From an uncultured Acidimicrobiales bacterium (lineage in GTDB: Bacteria > Actinomycetota > Acidimicrobiia > Acidimicrobiales > SHLQ01), in contig CAKZVC010000047.1 of assembly GCA_937922235.1 (NCBI GenBank), positions 99,229 through 163,228 of the forward strand: a stretch of 64,000 nucleotides of DNA. Reading direction: 5' to 3'. Both the position numbers and the translations under genes were made by a program. The notes below the pieces were generated by a model. That model ran no database searches and had not been told where the DNA came from. It worked only from the letters and a program-made list of their open reading frames with translations. Within the stretch, counting starts at the first letter, position 1. Each line of letters starts with the position of its first letter. Positions 43,623 to 52,097 of the stretch are shown here, in pieces.

Positions 43623-45974
43623 TTACAACGTCGTCGGGGTGCGGCCTGCCGGGAGGGTGGCGGGGATGAACTTGAGAGCTGGTTGTCCGAGGCGGAGTAG
43701 CTGCAGCACGCCGTCTTCTTCGGTTCCGGTGATGGCGGCTTGGTCTGGGCCGAGGCCGGTTGGAAGGTCAGCGATTCGAAGCGTGCCCATCGTGCCGAGC
43801 TCGTTGCCTCGCCCGGTGACACCGACCGATGCCACCCGACCAGGGCCATAGGAGATGACCAAGCCATCGTGCTCGGTTGCGTTCTCGACTCCACGTCGCA
43901 CATGGCCGGCTTCAAGGAAGCTCCATTCGGATGCCATTGGGTCGATGCCGAACACCATGACTGGAATCTCTGGATGGAAGTGCACGAACTCGTACAACAT
44001 CGAACGCAGCAGCGCCTTTGCCTCACGCGGCGGAGCACCGATCGTTGTTTCGAGGCCGAGCAACGGGATCGACACCGGTGCCCACAGGTCGACGGCATAA
44101 CTCGACAGACGCTGCTCGAGCTCGGCGACTTCGGCTCCCTTTAGTCCACGGGGTGGAGTGAAGTCGAACAAGGTGGGGCTTGGACCATGGCCGAGGGTGA
44201 CCGATCCGAAGTACGGGTCGTCAGTGGGTCGTGCAAAGACACGGTCGGGCGCGTGGGTGATCCACCCGACCGTCCGGGGGCCGTTCGGACGGAACATTCG
44301 CTGCGACCGACGCACTCGGTCGACCAGCACGCCAAGACCCTCGAAATGGCCGGCATGTTCGTCGAGCCACTCGCGACCAGCTTTGCGTCCACCGAATCGT
44401 CCGCCTAGTCCGCCAGAGCGAACGAAGGGAGGCATCGACCAGCTGCGGGCCAACATCTCGGGGGCGGGCAGCACGAACAGGGGTGCTTCGAGCAACAACA
44501 GCGTCGACCCGAGTTCGATGATCGCCCCTGGTTCGACCGCGCGTTCTTGGGTGAGCTCAACGCCGTCGACCCAGGTGCCGTTGGTCGAGTCGAGGTCGGT
44601 GATGATGACGCCGTCACTTGTCTTCTGGATGGTTGCGTGCCGCCTCGAAATCCGAGGGTCGTTTAGGCCGACGGTTGAATCGGTCGTCATCCGCCCGATC
44701 GTCGTCGGTGCATCACCGATGTCGATCATCGTGCCCGAGAGGGGTCCGTTGAGGGCGAGCAAGTACCGCTCCTCGACCGCTTCCTCAAGCCCCGATACGG
44801 CCACGGTCATCGGTGGCAAGACTGTCGGTTCGCTGCTGACTGTGTCGAGGACGGTGATCGAATCAACGGTGATCGGCGCTGTCGATGTCTTTACTCGGGA
44901 AGTCAACGCTCGGGCAGCGCCGAGTGCGACGGCCTGCTTGGGGTGGGTGTCGACGAGGATCGGAATGCCGAGACGTTCGGTAAGTCGGGTGGCGACCATC
45001 GGTACACGGCTCGATCCGCCGACGAGCAAGACGCTGTCGACGTCGGTGCCATCGCTCAGGCCAACGCTGGACATCGATCGCTCGAGTGCGTCGACGGTTT
45101 GCTCGACCAGGTCATCGATGCGTTCCTCGAACTCTTGACGCTGGACGACGACCGTGCCGGTGCTGCCCGGCAGTACGACCGGCACGATGGCGGAATGCTC
45201 CTGGGACAAGACCTCTTTGGCGAGCGTGCACTGTTCGCGGAGCCGTGCGAGTGCGAGCTCGGTTTGCGGATCGCTCGGGTCGATCGCAGCGAGCGCGTCA
45301 GCTGCCTTTTCCTTAACGATCGACAACACAGCCAGATCGAAGTCGATGCCGCCGAGAAAGCCGAGCCCTTCGGGTTCACCACGAATTGCGTACGACTCGC
45401 CCTGGAGTTCGAGCACCGCAGCATCGAAGGTGCCGCCGCCGAGGTCGTACACCGCAACCAGTGCGCCTTCTTGGACCTCTTCGTTCTGGCTGGCCCGACG
45501 ATCGTGATAGTTGATGGCTGCAGCGACGGGCTCATTGATGAACTGCGCATTGGATAGGCCAGCGTTGTCGACCATCTCTCGCAGTAGATCGAGTCGATGT
45601 TCGCGCCATGTTGCCGGGTAGGTCAGAACAAGATCGTCGGGCGCGCGTCCCATCTCGTTGACCACCTTGTCGACAATGTTGCGCAGCAGGAAGCCCATCA
45701 ACTGCTCGGGCATGAACGGCTGGCCACCGACGATGAGCGGCGTGGCGTCGCCGAACCGCCGTTTGAACTCTCTGGCCACCCGATCGGGTTCGGTCGCAGC
45801 GACCGTGAGCGCGCTTGCACCGACCAGGGCCGGCGAACCGTTGTGGGGCGGAGCGACGACAGAGGGAATCGCGTAGCGATCGTGCGCCAGGCTGATGACG
45901 CGCGCACCGTTGTCGTCGGACACTGCAGCAGCAGAGTATGTAGTACCTAGATCCACGCCCATCGTGTACGCCAC
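43623..45974 (-). CDS. Hsp70-like ATPase fused to an FHA domain and an EssC/EccC-like region
   Basis: The 783 residues fall into three parts. An Hsp70/actin-type ATPase spans about 1-365 (GVDLGTTYSAAAVSD, YDLGGGTFDAAV, LLVGGSSRVP). An FHA domain spans about 405-500 with GR at 427, SRRH at 443-446 and STNGTWVDG. The tail 505-783 contains FARPTDDPYFGSVTLGHGPSP and a degenerate nucleotide-binding-like fold (TIGAPPREAKALLRSMLYEF). That tail resembles the region after the FHA domains of type VII secretion ATPases EssC/EccC, lacking a clear P-loop. The Hsp70 substrate-binding domain is absent. The FHA domain should bind phosphothreonine, perhaps from the nearby kinase. A GTG start follows TAGGTT by 6 nt. 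Confidence 0.82.
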   Translation of the reverse strand: MAYTMGVDLGTTYSAAAVSDDNGARVISLAHDRYAIPSVVAPPHNGSPALVGASALTVAATEPDRVAREFKRRFGDATPLIVGGQPFMPEQLMGFLLRNIVDKVVNEMGRAPDDLVLTYPATWREHRLDLLREMVDNAGLSNAQFINEPVAAAINYHDRRASQNEEVQEGALVAVYDLGGGTFDAAVLELQGESYAIRGEPEGLGFLGGIDFDLAVLSIVKEKAADALAAIDPSDPQTELALARLREQCTLAKEVLSQEHSAIVPVVLPGSTGTVVVQRQEFEERIDDLVEQTVDALERSMSSVGLSDGTDVDSVLLVGGSSRVPMVATRLTERLGIPILVDTHPKQAVALGAARALTSRVKTSTAPITVDSITVLDTVSSEPTVLPPMTVAVSGLEEAVEERYLLALNGPLSGTMIDIGDAPTTIGRMTTDSTVGLNDPRISRRHATIQKTSDGVIITDLDSTNGTWVDGVELTQERAVEPGAIIELGSTLLLLEAPLFVLPAPEMLARSWSMPPFVRSGGLGGRFGGRKAGREWLDEHAGHFEGLGVLVDRVRRSQRMFRPNGPRTVGWITHAPDRVFARPTDDPYFGSVTLGHGPSPTLFDFTPPRGLKGAEVAELEQRLSSYAVDLWAPVSIPLLGLETTIGAPPREAKALLRSMLYEFVHFHPEIPVMVFGIDPMASEWSFLEAGHVRRGVENATEHDGLVISYGPGRVASVGVTGRGNELGTMGTLRIADLPTGLGPDQAAITGTEEDGVLQLLRLGQPALKFIPATLPAGRTPTTL

Positions 45975-45980
45975 GGCTCA

Positions 45981-45986
45981 AACCTA
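45981..45986 (-). promoter_or_regulatory. Leaderless -10 box of the Hsp70-FHA gene
   Basis: TAGGTT on the minus strand is followed by 6 nt and the GTG start. The same box occurs before purC, purS and purL in this window. Confidence 0.5.
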
Positions 45987-46057
45987 GATGCCAGAGGCCC
46001 GAGATGATCAAGTCCAACGTCACAACCGTCGCTGAGGCATTAGTCGGGCGGAGCGAA

Positions 46058-46063
46058 TAGGTT
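46058..46063 (+). promoter_or_regulatory. Leaderless -10 box of purC
   Basis: TAGGTT lies 7 nt upstream of the purC GTG, with no Shine-Dalgarno sequence between. It faces the Hsp70-FHA promoter, 72 bp away. Confidence 0.5.
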
Positions 46064-46070
46064 CGAACGG

Positions 46071-46946
46071 GTGAGCATCGACCTCCCGCACCTGTACCGC
46101 GGCAAAGTCCGTGACATCTATGACGGCGGCGATGACACGCTTCTCATCGTGGCGAGCGATCGGCTGTCGGCATTCGATGTTGTGATGGATGAGCCGGTGC
46201 CGAACAAGGGCCGCCTGCTTACTGCGATCTCGACCTTCTGGTTTGATCATCTCAGCGATCTTGCGCCGAACCATCTGATCTCGACCGACGTGGCCGACTT
46301 CCCTGAAGGTGCCCAAGACCCAGCGCTCGCGGGTCGGTCGATGTACGTCCGCAAAGCCGAGATGCTGCCGGTCGAGTGCATTGTGCGCGGATACATCACC
46401 GGGTCGGCGTGGAAGGAATATGAGCAATCGGGATCGATGCATGGCACCGACCTTCCCGACGGAATGCTCAAGAGCCAGCAACTTCCCGAACCGGTCTTCA
46501 CGCCAAGCACAAAAGCCGCCGACGGCCTACACGACGAGAACATCACCTACGAACAGGCCGTCGACCTCATCGGATCCGACCTCGCCGAACAGGCACGCGA
46601 GATGACGCTGTCGCTCTACTCCGCCGGGGCACAGTGGGCGGCAGAGCGCGGCATTCTCATTGCGGACACCAAGTTCGAGCTCGGCATCGTCGACGGCGAG
46701 CTCGTTGTGGCAGACGAGATGCTCACGTTCGACAGCTCCCGCTTCTGGCCGGCCGACCAATGGCACCCGGGGAGTACGCCGCCGAGCTTCGACAAGCAAC
46801 CGGTGCGCGATTACCTCGAAACGCTCGACTGGGACAAGACCCCACCACCGCCGCCGATCCCCGACGAGGCCATCGCCGACACCATCGCCCGTTACACCGA
46901 GGGCTACGAAAAGCTCTCCGGCAAGTCGTTCGCCGACTGGCCATAA
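46071..46946 (+). CDS. purC: SAICAR synthetase
   Basis: Phosphoribosylaminoimidazole-succinocarboxamide synthase, which joins CAIR and aspartate using ATP. The N-terminus LYRGKVRDIYDGGDDTLLIV is the usual glycine-rich phosphate-binding strand pair. The central PVECIVRGYITGSAWKEY and ADTKFELGIVDGEL motifs are typical. The 291-residue length matches the longer form found in fungi and Actinobacteria. It uses a GTG start without Shine-Dalgarno. It heads a purC-purS-purQ group, although purS has its own -10 box. Confidence 0.96.
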   Translation: MSIDLPHLYRGKVRDIYDGGDDTLLIVASDRLSAFDVVMDEPVPNKGRLLTAISTFWFDHLSDLAPNHLISTDVADFPEGAQDPALAGRSMYVRKAEMLPVECIVRGYITGSAWKEYEQSGSMHGTDLPDGMLKSQQLPEPVFTPSTKAADGLHDENITYEQAVDLIGSDLAEQAREMTLSLYSAGAQWAAERGILIADTKFELGIVDGELVVADEMLTFDSSRFWPADQWHPGSTPPSFDKQPVRDYLETLDWDKTPPPPPIPDEAIADTIARYTEGYEKLSGKSFADWP

Positions 46947-46989
46947 GCCAACTCCGACACACGAGTGTGAGCCACGCTCACGACACAGA

Positions 46990-46995
46990 TAGGTT
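46990..46995 (+). promoter_or_regulatory. Leaderless -10 box of purS
   Basis: TAGGTT is followed by 7 nt and the purS ATG. It suggests that purSQ can be transcribed separately from purC. Confidence 0.5.
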
Positions 46996-47002
46996 CAAAC
47001 CC

Positions 47003-47272
47003 ATGAAGTTTCACGCAGTGATCGATGTTCAGTTGCATGCCGGAATCGCCGACCCGCAGGGTTCGACGATCGAGAAGGCACTGCCAACGCTCGGCTTCGA
47101 CGGAATCAGCAACGTGCGCGCAGGTAAGAGCATCCACCTCGATATCGATGCAACCGATGCCGCCGACGCTGAAGCGCAGCTGGCCGAGGTGTGCGACAAG
47201 TTCCTCACCAACTCCGTCATCGAAGGTGCCGAGATCAGCGTTGTCGAAGCGGCTACCGCAGGAGCGAACTAA
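47003..47272 (+). CDS. purS: FGAM synthase subunit PurS
   Basis: Small structural subunit of the PurSQL phosphoribosylformylglycinamidine synthase. It helps channel ammonia from PurQ to PurL. It has 89 residues, with KFHAVIDVQLHAGIADPQGSTIEKAL at the N-terminus in family register and a GFDGISNVRAGKSI core. The stop overlaps the purQ start in TAATG, giving tight coupling. No Shine-Dalgarno sequence precedes it. Confidence 0.94.
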   Translation: MKFHAVIDVQLHAGIADPQGSTIEKALPTLGFDGISNVRAGKSIHLDIDATDAADAEAQLAEVCDKFLTNSVIEGAEISVVEAATAGAN

Positions 47273-47946
47273 TGGCGCCGACGATCGGTGTAGTTCGGTT
47301 CCCGGGAACCAACTGCGAGTTCGACACGGTCGAGGCCGTCAACGCGCTCGGCGGCCAAGGCGAGATCCTGTGGCACGGCGACAACTCACTCGCTAACTCC
47401 GATGCGGTAGTCATCGCCGGTGGCTTTGCCCACGGCGACTATCTGCGCCCAGGTGCCATTGCTCGGTTCAGCCCGATCATGCAGGCCGTGACCGCAGCAG
47501 CGAACGACGGCATGCCTGTCGTCGGCATCTGCAACGGCTTCCAGGTACTCACCGAAGCCGGACTTCTTCCTGGTGCGCTGCAGAAGAACGCCGGACTGAA
47601 GTTCATCAACGATTGGCAGATGCTTCGCGTCGAGACGACGAACTCGTCACTCACGAATGCCGCCGAGGTCGGACAAGAGCTCAATATTCCAATCAACCAC
47701 TTCGAGGGTAACTACACGTGCAGCCCCGAGACGCTCGCTGAGCTCAAGGCAAACGATCAGATCGTGCTGACCTATGTGGGCAACCCCAACGGCTCGGTCG
47801 GCGACATTGCCGGAGTGTGCAATGAGCAACGAAACGTCGTTGGTCTCATGCCTCACCCCGAGCGAGCTAGCCACGCACTTCTTGGCTCAACCGATGGCAA
47901 CGTCCTGATGCAAAGCATCCTCGACTCCGTCGGAGTCACCGCCTAG
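47272..47946 (+). CDS. purQ: FGAM synthase glutaminase subunit PurQ
   Basis: Class I glutamine amidotransferase subunit, 224 residues, supplying ammonia to PurL. The nucleophile is the Cys in VVGICNGFQVL, and the His/Glu pair is in LMPHPERASHAL. Cofactor-free PurQ motifs GVVRFPGTNCEFDT and VIAGGFAHGDYLRPG are present. The ATG at 47272 overlaps the purS stop; a longer upstream frame is rejected. A strong bidirectional terminator follows. Confidence 0.96.
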   Translation: MAPTIGVVRFPGTNCEFDTVEAVNALGGQGEILWHGDNSLANSDAVVIAGGFAHGDYLRPGAIARFSPIMQAVTAAANDGMPVVGICNGFQVLTEAGLLPGALQKNAGLKFINDWQMLRVETTNSSLTNAAEVGQELNIPINHFEGNYTCSPETLAELKANDQIVLTYVGNPNGSVGDIAGVCNEQRNVVGLMPHPERASHALLGSTDGNVLMQSILDSVGVTA

Positions 47947-47949
47947 AGA

Positions 47950-47994
47950 TTTGTACAGACTTTCCGACCACTACGGTCAGAAAGTCTGTACAAA
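47950..47994. terminator. Bidirectional hairpin terminator after purQ
   Basis: A 20-nt arm beginning TTTGTACAGACTTTC pairs with its complement across a 5-nt loop, with a single mismatch. A-rich ends flank both sides (AAAAAC on the right). It separates purQ from the convergent oxidoreductase gene. Confidence 0.85.
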
Positions 47995-48003
47995 AACGTC
48001 GGG

Positions 48004-49419
48004 TTAGGTCGCCGGCCGGAGCTGGCGTAACCCACTCCGCACCTTCTCAATCTCGCGTGACCGATCTGGTCCGAAGCCCTGACGAATGTCGAAGTCTTCG
48101 GTTTCGATCGATCGAGACCCACGAGCGTTGGCACCCATGGCCATGTCCTTCACCAGACCGGCTGGGCCGCACAGGGCGACATGGTGGTCGGCCATTCCGT
48201 CAGGGAACACGACGTCGAGGACGTCGGGGGTTAGTCGTTCGCCCGAGTGAAACAGTCGCAGGTCGATCTTGCCGTCAGCTTCGGCCTCGTGCAGAAGGTC
48301 GACGAGCGGATCGCCTTCGGCTGACTTGCAGGCGTAGAGCACGGTTGGTGTTGGTCCGGTTGCGTCGAGCTCATCGAGGGCGGCGAGAAATGGCGTGAGT
48401 CCCACACCACCCGCAATCCACACGTTGTGACGGTGGGTGTGCGAAAGCGGTTCGAACTCGCCATACGGCCCTTCGATCCGAACATCGGTCCCGACAAGAT
48501 CACGCGTCGGCAACTGATCGCTCCAATCGCCGAGGTGACGAATGTAGAAGATCAGATTCTCCCGAGAGGGTCCGCTGGCAATGGTGAACGGATGTGGTTC
48601 TGCCAGGCCCTTTTTACCAAGCCGGAGGAAGGCGAATTGTCCGGCATCGAAGTCGAGGGGCTTGCCGACAGGCTCGAGCTCTAGCCGGGTCAGTGTGTCG
48701 ATGTGTTCGCAGCTGCTGACGCGGTACTTGGCGCCTTGTCCGACGGTGTCTCGGACGAAGACTCGGCCGACCCAGGCCACCAAGCCAGCCAGCATGAAAC
48801 TGGCGAACCAGATGCCCCAACCCGAGGCGTTGTCGTAGGGCTTCTGTGCGGTGTAGAAGTGCCAGCTCGCGAACGCGAACGGCACCCCGAAGAGCTTGTG
48901 CGTCCATTTCCACCAGCGGTAGGGGACGAGTCGAAGGATGCTCATGGCAATGAGGGCGTACAGTCCGAGCTCGGCGGTTTCGGCGAGATCTTCGGCCGCG
49001 TCAGCGACACCCTTGCTTGCACCAGCGACAAGGTCTGCGCCTTTGGTACGCGGTTCGATCGCGGTGTGTAAGAACATCGCGGGGATCGCAAGAGCGCCGG
49101 CCCAACGGTGACCTCGATACATCGAATCGAGACCACCCCAGAACCGCTCAAGCACGCGAATTCGAAACGCAAGGATGAAGCTCCACGCCATGAGCACGAT
49201 CGAGCCTGAACCGATCCACATCGAGAAGGTGCTTGCCTGATTCAGCCCGTTGGTTCCAGCGAAGGCAAACCATCCAGCGACGACGGATGCGACCATGGCG
49301 ATCGGTCCAAGCCAGTGCAGAGAGAGTGATGGCAGGCGAAGCCATGGCATCGAGAGGTGCCAGTCGCGGCGGCTGCCAAGAACAAAAGAGAGAACGCTTT
49401 TCATACGGGCACGGTTCAT
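48004..49419 (-). CDS. Ferric-reductase-like transmembrane oxidoreductase
   Basis: The 471-residue protein has an N-terminal membrane domain of about six spans with paired haem-ligand histidines (HRWAGALAIPAMFLH and HKLFGVPFAFASWH, each 13 apart). A cytosolic FAD domain (HPFTIASGPS) and a NAD(P) domain (IAGGVGLTPFLAAL, CGPAGLVKDMA) follow. It moves electrons from NAD(P)H across the membrane to an unknown acceptor such as ferric iron. It is divergent from an acidic secreted protein and a two-component system, with candidate response-regulator sites in between. An ATG 5 codons downstream is an alternative start. Confidence 0.88.
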   Translation of the reverse strand: MNRARMKSVLSFVLGSRRDWHLSMPWLRLPSLSLHWLGPIAMVASVVAGWFAFAGTNGLNQASTFSMWIGSGSIVLMAWSFILAFRIRVLERFWGGLDSMYRGHRWAGALAIPAMFLHTAIEPRTKGADLVAGASKGVADAAEDLAETAELGLYALIAMSILRLVPYRWWKWTHKLFGVPFAFASWHFYTAQKPYDNASGWGIWFASFMLAGLVAWVGRVFVRDTVGQGAKYRVSSCEHIDTLTRLELEPVGKPLDFDAGQFAFLRLGKKGLAEPHPFTIASGPSRENLIFYIRHLGDWSDQLPTRDLVGTDVRIEGPYGEFEPLSHTHRHNVWIAGGVGLTPFLAALDELDATGPTPTVLYACKSAEGDPLVDLLHEAEADGKIDLRLFHSGERLTPDVLDVVFPDGMADHHVALCGPAGLVKDMAMGANARGSRSIETEDFDIRQGFGPDRSREIEKVRSGLRQLRPAT

Positions 49420-49441
49420 AGGGACATGGTGCAGAACGGTC

Positions 49442-49501
49442 GCTGAAGAATCGCTGAACGCCGAACAGCTGAACCCTAGGCGTCTTCAGCAGACCTTCAG
49501 C
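49442..49501. promoter_or_regulatory. OmpR-type response regulator boxes (11-bp-period direct repeats)
   Basis: GCTGAA-N5-GCTGAA (49442-49458) and, in inverted orientation, TTCAGC-N5-TTCAGC (49485-49501) lie between the divergent oxidoreductase and acidic-protein genes. An extra GCTGAA is at 49468-49473. Direct repeats at 11-bp period are the classic binding pattern of OmpR/PhoB-family regulators, one of which is encoded at 50054. Confidence 0.68.
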
Positions 49502-49559
49502 GGTCGGTTGTCATTCTTGGGCCAACACATCACGTGATGTGCACAACGAAAGGAATCTC

Positions 49560-49997
49560 ATGAAGACAACGACTGGACTCCGAGCAGTAGGGGGAGGTTT
49601 GCTCACGGCCGCAGGAGCGGCGACTGCACTCGTCCTCCTCTTTGCAGGAGGGGCATCGGCCGAAGAGCCGCCCGCACCAGGCACCGGGCTGGAGGACACC
49701 GCGGTAGAGGACATTGCGGTGGTGGACACCGCGGTGGACGACACGACTTCGCCTGAAGAACCAGAACAAGAGGAGTCACCTGGCGAGGAAGCCGAGGAGA
49801 TGGATGAGTATCCCGACGGCGAGGACGAAGACTCCAACGACGAAGACGACGAATACGCCGAGGGCGAAGATGGAGAGATCGACGACGAGGACGAGTCTGA
49901 GGATGACGACGATGACGACGACCTTGAGGACGACGAGTCCGAAGAGGATGACGACGTCGAGTACCCCGAGGGCGAAGACGAGGAAGACGATGACTGA
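49560..49997 (+). CDS. Secreted polyacidic protein
   Basis: Unknown function, 145 residues. The start at 49560 follows AAAGGA. A signal peptide runs to about ASA (residue 35). The mature part is almost wholly Asp/Glu with runs such as DDDDDDD and repeated YPEGEDE/YPDGEDE units. Such proteins may bind calcium or other cations at the cell surface. The gene lies directly upstream of a two-component system and downstream of its putative boxes, so it is a probable regulon member. Confidence 0.7.
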   Translation: MKTTTGLRAVGGGLLTAAGAATALVLLFAGGASAEEPPAPGTGLEDTAVEDIAVVDTAVDDTTSPEEPEQEESPGEEAEEMDEYPDGEDEDSNDEDDEYAEGEDGEIDDEDESEDDDDDDDLEDDESEEDDDVEYPEGEDEEDDD

Positions 49998-50040
49998 TCA
50001 CTACGACGGTCGCGTCGACTCGCTCGACCGGCTGCGGTCG

Positions 50041-50046
50041 TAAGGT
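50041..50046 (+). promoter_or_regulatory. Leaderless -10 box of the response regulator gene
   Basis: TAAGGT is followed by 7 nt and the GTG start codon. It is the same spacing as the TAGGTT boxes of pur genes. Confidence 0.4.
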
Positions 50047-50053
50047 AGGCCTC

Positions 50054-50731
50054 GTGCGTGTACTGGTGGTGGAAGACGAGACGGCGATGGCCGAATCGCT
50101 TCGCGATGGTCTCACCCAGGAAGGGTTCGCCGTCGACGTGGCCTCCGACGGCGAGGAAGGGTTGTGGTACGCGTCGGAGGTGTCGTACGACGCGATCATC
50201 CTCGACCTCATGCTTCCGAAGGTCAACGGGTTCAAGGTGTGCAAGACGCTCCGCGACCGCGACGACTGGACGCCGATCCTGATGTTGACAGCGAAGGACG
50301 GGCACCTCGATGAAGCCGAGGGGCTCGACACCGGTGCCGACGACTACCTGACGAAGCCGTTTAGTTTCGTGGTGTTGGTGGCCCGTCTTCGGTCGTTGCT
50401 GCGACGCAAGGGAAACACCCGCCCAGTGCAGCTTGAGGCCGGCGATCTTTCGCTCGACCCGGTAACCCACCAAGTGCGACGGGGCGAGACCATCGTCGAC
50501 GTGACACCCCGAGAGTTCGCCATCTTGGAGTATCTGCTCACCCATCAAGGCGAGGCCATTTCGAAGCAGACAATCCTTGAGCATGTATGGGATTTCGACT
50601 TCGACGGCGGCCCCAACATCGTCGAAGTCTACGTTGGCTCATTGCGCAAGAAGATCGATGCGCCATTCGGGACCTCGGCGATCGTTACCGTCCGCGGCGC
50701 GGGCTACCTTCTGGATCCATCCGGTGGATAG
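50054..50731 (+). CDS. OmpR-family response regulator
   Basis: The 225-residue protein has a receiver domain with phosphoacceptor D51 (DAIILDLMLPKVNGF), the acidic pair VVEDE, and the conserved Lys in DYLTKPF. The C-terminal winged helix (about 128-225) carries VTPREFAILEYLL and VYVGSLRKKID. It overlaps the sensor kinase gene by 8 bp. Likely targets are the 11-bp-period repeats at 49442-49501, so the oxidoreductase and the acidic protein may be its regulon. Confidence 0.94.
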   Translation: MRVLVVEDETAMAESLRDGLTQEGFAVDVASDGEEGLWYASEVSYDAIILDLMLPKVNGFKVCKTLRDRDDWTPILMLTAKDGHLDEAEGLDTGADDYLTKPFSFVVLVARLRSLLRRKGNTRPVQLEAGDLSLDPVTHQVRRGETIVDVTPREFAILEYLLTHQGEAISKQTILEHVWDFDFDGGPNIVEVYVGSLRKKIDAPFGTSAIVTVRGAGYLLDPSGG

Positions 50732-52091
50732 GTTGCGCCACTTCTGGCGGTCGATCCGAGGCCGATCGACCGTGCTGGCAATGGCAGTTGTTCTCGCAAC
50801 CCTCGTCGGTGGCTCGTTCGTGCTGCTCGAGGCGTATGAGCGCCAGCTCGTCAGCAGCCTGGACGTGTCGCTCGAACAGCAAGTTGCCGATCGGGTGGGC
50901 TTGTTGGAAGGTGGCGGTTCGAAGGAGCTGCTGACAACCGTGCTGCAAGATGAGGCCTTCGTCTGGATCGGGTCACCCGACGGGACCGTCACGGCCCAAG
51001 GTGGAGCGATCTTCCCGCTCGAAAACCCGGTACCCGATGACATCGGCGCAACCACAAACTCGGCCTTGCTCGTCGAGGAGCGCAAGCCCGATGAGATCGA
51101 GCGCGAGCGCATGGTGCTGCGACTTGCAAGTGCGAGCGCCAGCACTGGGCAAGTTGTGCTTGCGGGAGCCGAGCTCGAGACGATCGATAGCACGGTCAAC
51201 GGGCTGGCCCGACTCTTCGCCATTGCGGTTCCGCTTGTCACGCTGCTGGTAGGAGCGTTGGCGTGGTTCATCACCGGTCGAGCGCTGCAACCTGTCGGCG
51301 CCATCCGACAGCAGGCCGAATCGATCAGTGGCACGACCCTTGGCGAGCGGGTGCCAGTGCCGACTTCGGGCGACGAAATCGAAGACCTTGGACACACGGT
51401 CAATCGGATGCTCGAACGTATCGAACATCACGACGTTGCGCTGCGACAGTTCAGCTCCGACGCGTCACACGAGCTGAAGAGCCCCGTCGCGAACATTCGG
51501 GCGTTGGTCGAGACCGGCTCGTTCGATGATCCGCGTTGGGCATCGATGCGCAACGAGTTGGTCGGCGAGACGGACCGCCTGGCAGCGCTTGTTGAGAATT
51601 TGTTGTTCCTCGCAACCCATCATGACGAAGACCGTTCGCCCCACGTGAGCCAGGTCGCCCTCGATGAGCTGCTCTTCGCTGAAGCCGAACTGGTCGGGGC
51701 CACGACCAGTCTTCGGGTCGACCTCTCGGCAGTGGAGCCGGTCACGATTCGAGGTGCCGCCTCCGATCTTGAACGGCTGATCCGCAACCTCGTCGACAAC
51801 GCCGCGCGCCATGCCGAAGAGCGGATCGAGTTCAGCCTTCGCTCTGACGCTGACACAGCAACGTTGACGATCTCCGACGATGGGCCTGGCATCGACGATG
51901 CTGACCGTGAGCGGATCTTTGAGCGGTTTACTCGCCTCGATGAAGCCCGAGCGCGAGACGACGGCGGTACCGGGTTGGGGCTGAGCATCGTCGCCCAAAT
52001 CGCCGCGGCGCATGGCGGTGATGTGGTTGTCGACGGTCACCCACCTGGCGCTACGTTCGTCGTGAACTTGCCGCTCGCGGCTGCGGAGTAG
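50724..52091 (+). CDS. Sensor histidine kinase
   Basis: The 455-residue kinase begins with a GTG inside the response regulator's end (VDRLRHFW). Spans lie at about 16-35 and 163-184, enclosing an extracytoplasmic sensor loop of about 130 residues. A HAMP linker follows, with the phosphoacceptor H249 in FSSDASHELKSPVANIR. The ATPase carries N (NLVDNAARH), G1 (DDGPGI) and G2 (GGTGLGLSIV). A frame reaching up to 50577 is rejected because it would overlap the regulator. The signal is unknown; the acidic surface protein next door hints at cations. Confidence 0.93.
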   Translation: MDRLRHFWRSIRGRSTVLAMAVVLATLVGGSFVLLEAYERQLVSSLDVSLEQQVADRVGLLEGGGSKELLTTVLQDEAFVWIGSPDGTVTAQGGAIFPLENPVPDDIGATTNSALLVEERKPDEIERERMVLRLASASASTGQVVLAGAELETIDSTVNGLARLFAIAVPLVTLLVGALAWFITGRALQPVGAIRQQAESISGTTLGERVPVPTSGDEIEDLGHTVNRMLERIEHHDVALRQFSSDASHELKSPVANIRALVETGSFDDPRWASMRNELVGETDRLAALVENLLFLATHHDEDRSPHVSQVALDELLFAEAELVGATTSLRVDLSAVEPVTIRGAASDLERLIRNLVDNAARHAEERIEFSLRSDADTATLTISDDGPGIDDADRERIFERFTRLDEARARDDGGTGLGLSIVAQIAAAHGGDVVVDGHPPGATFVVNLPLAAAE

Positions 52092-52097
52092 TGGTCG

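Noticed and set aside
49777..49995. Polyacidic coding region as a microsatellite or CRISPR-like repeat
   Set aside because: The GA-rich repetition follows from Asp/Glu codons; there are no regular spacers.
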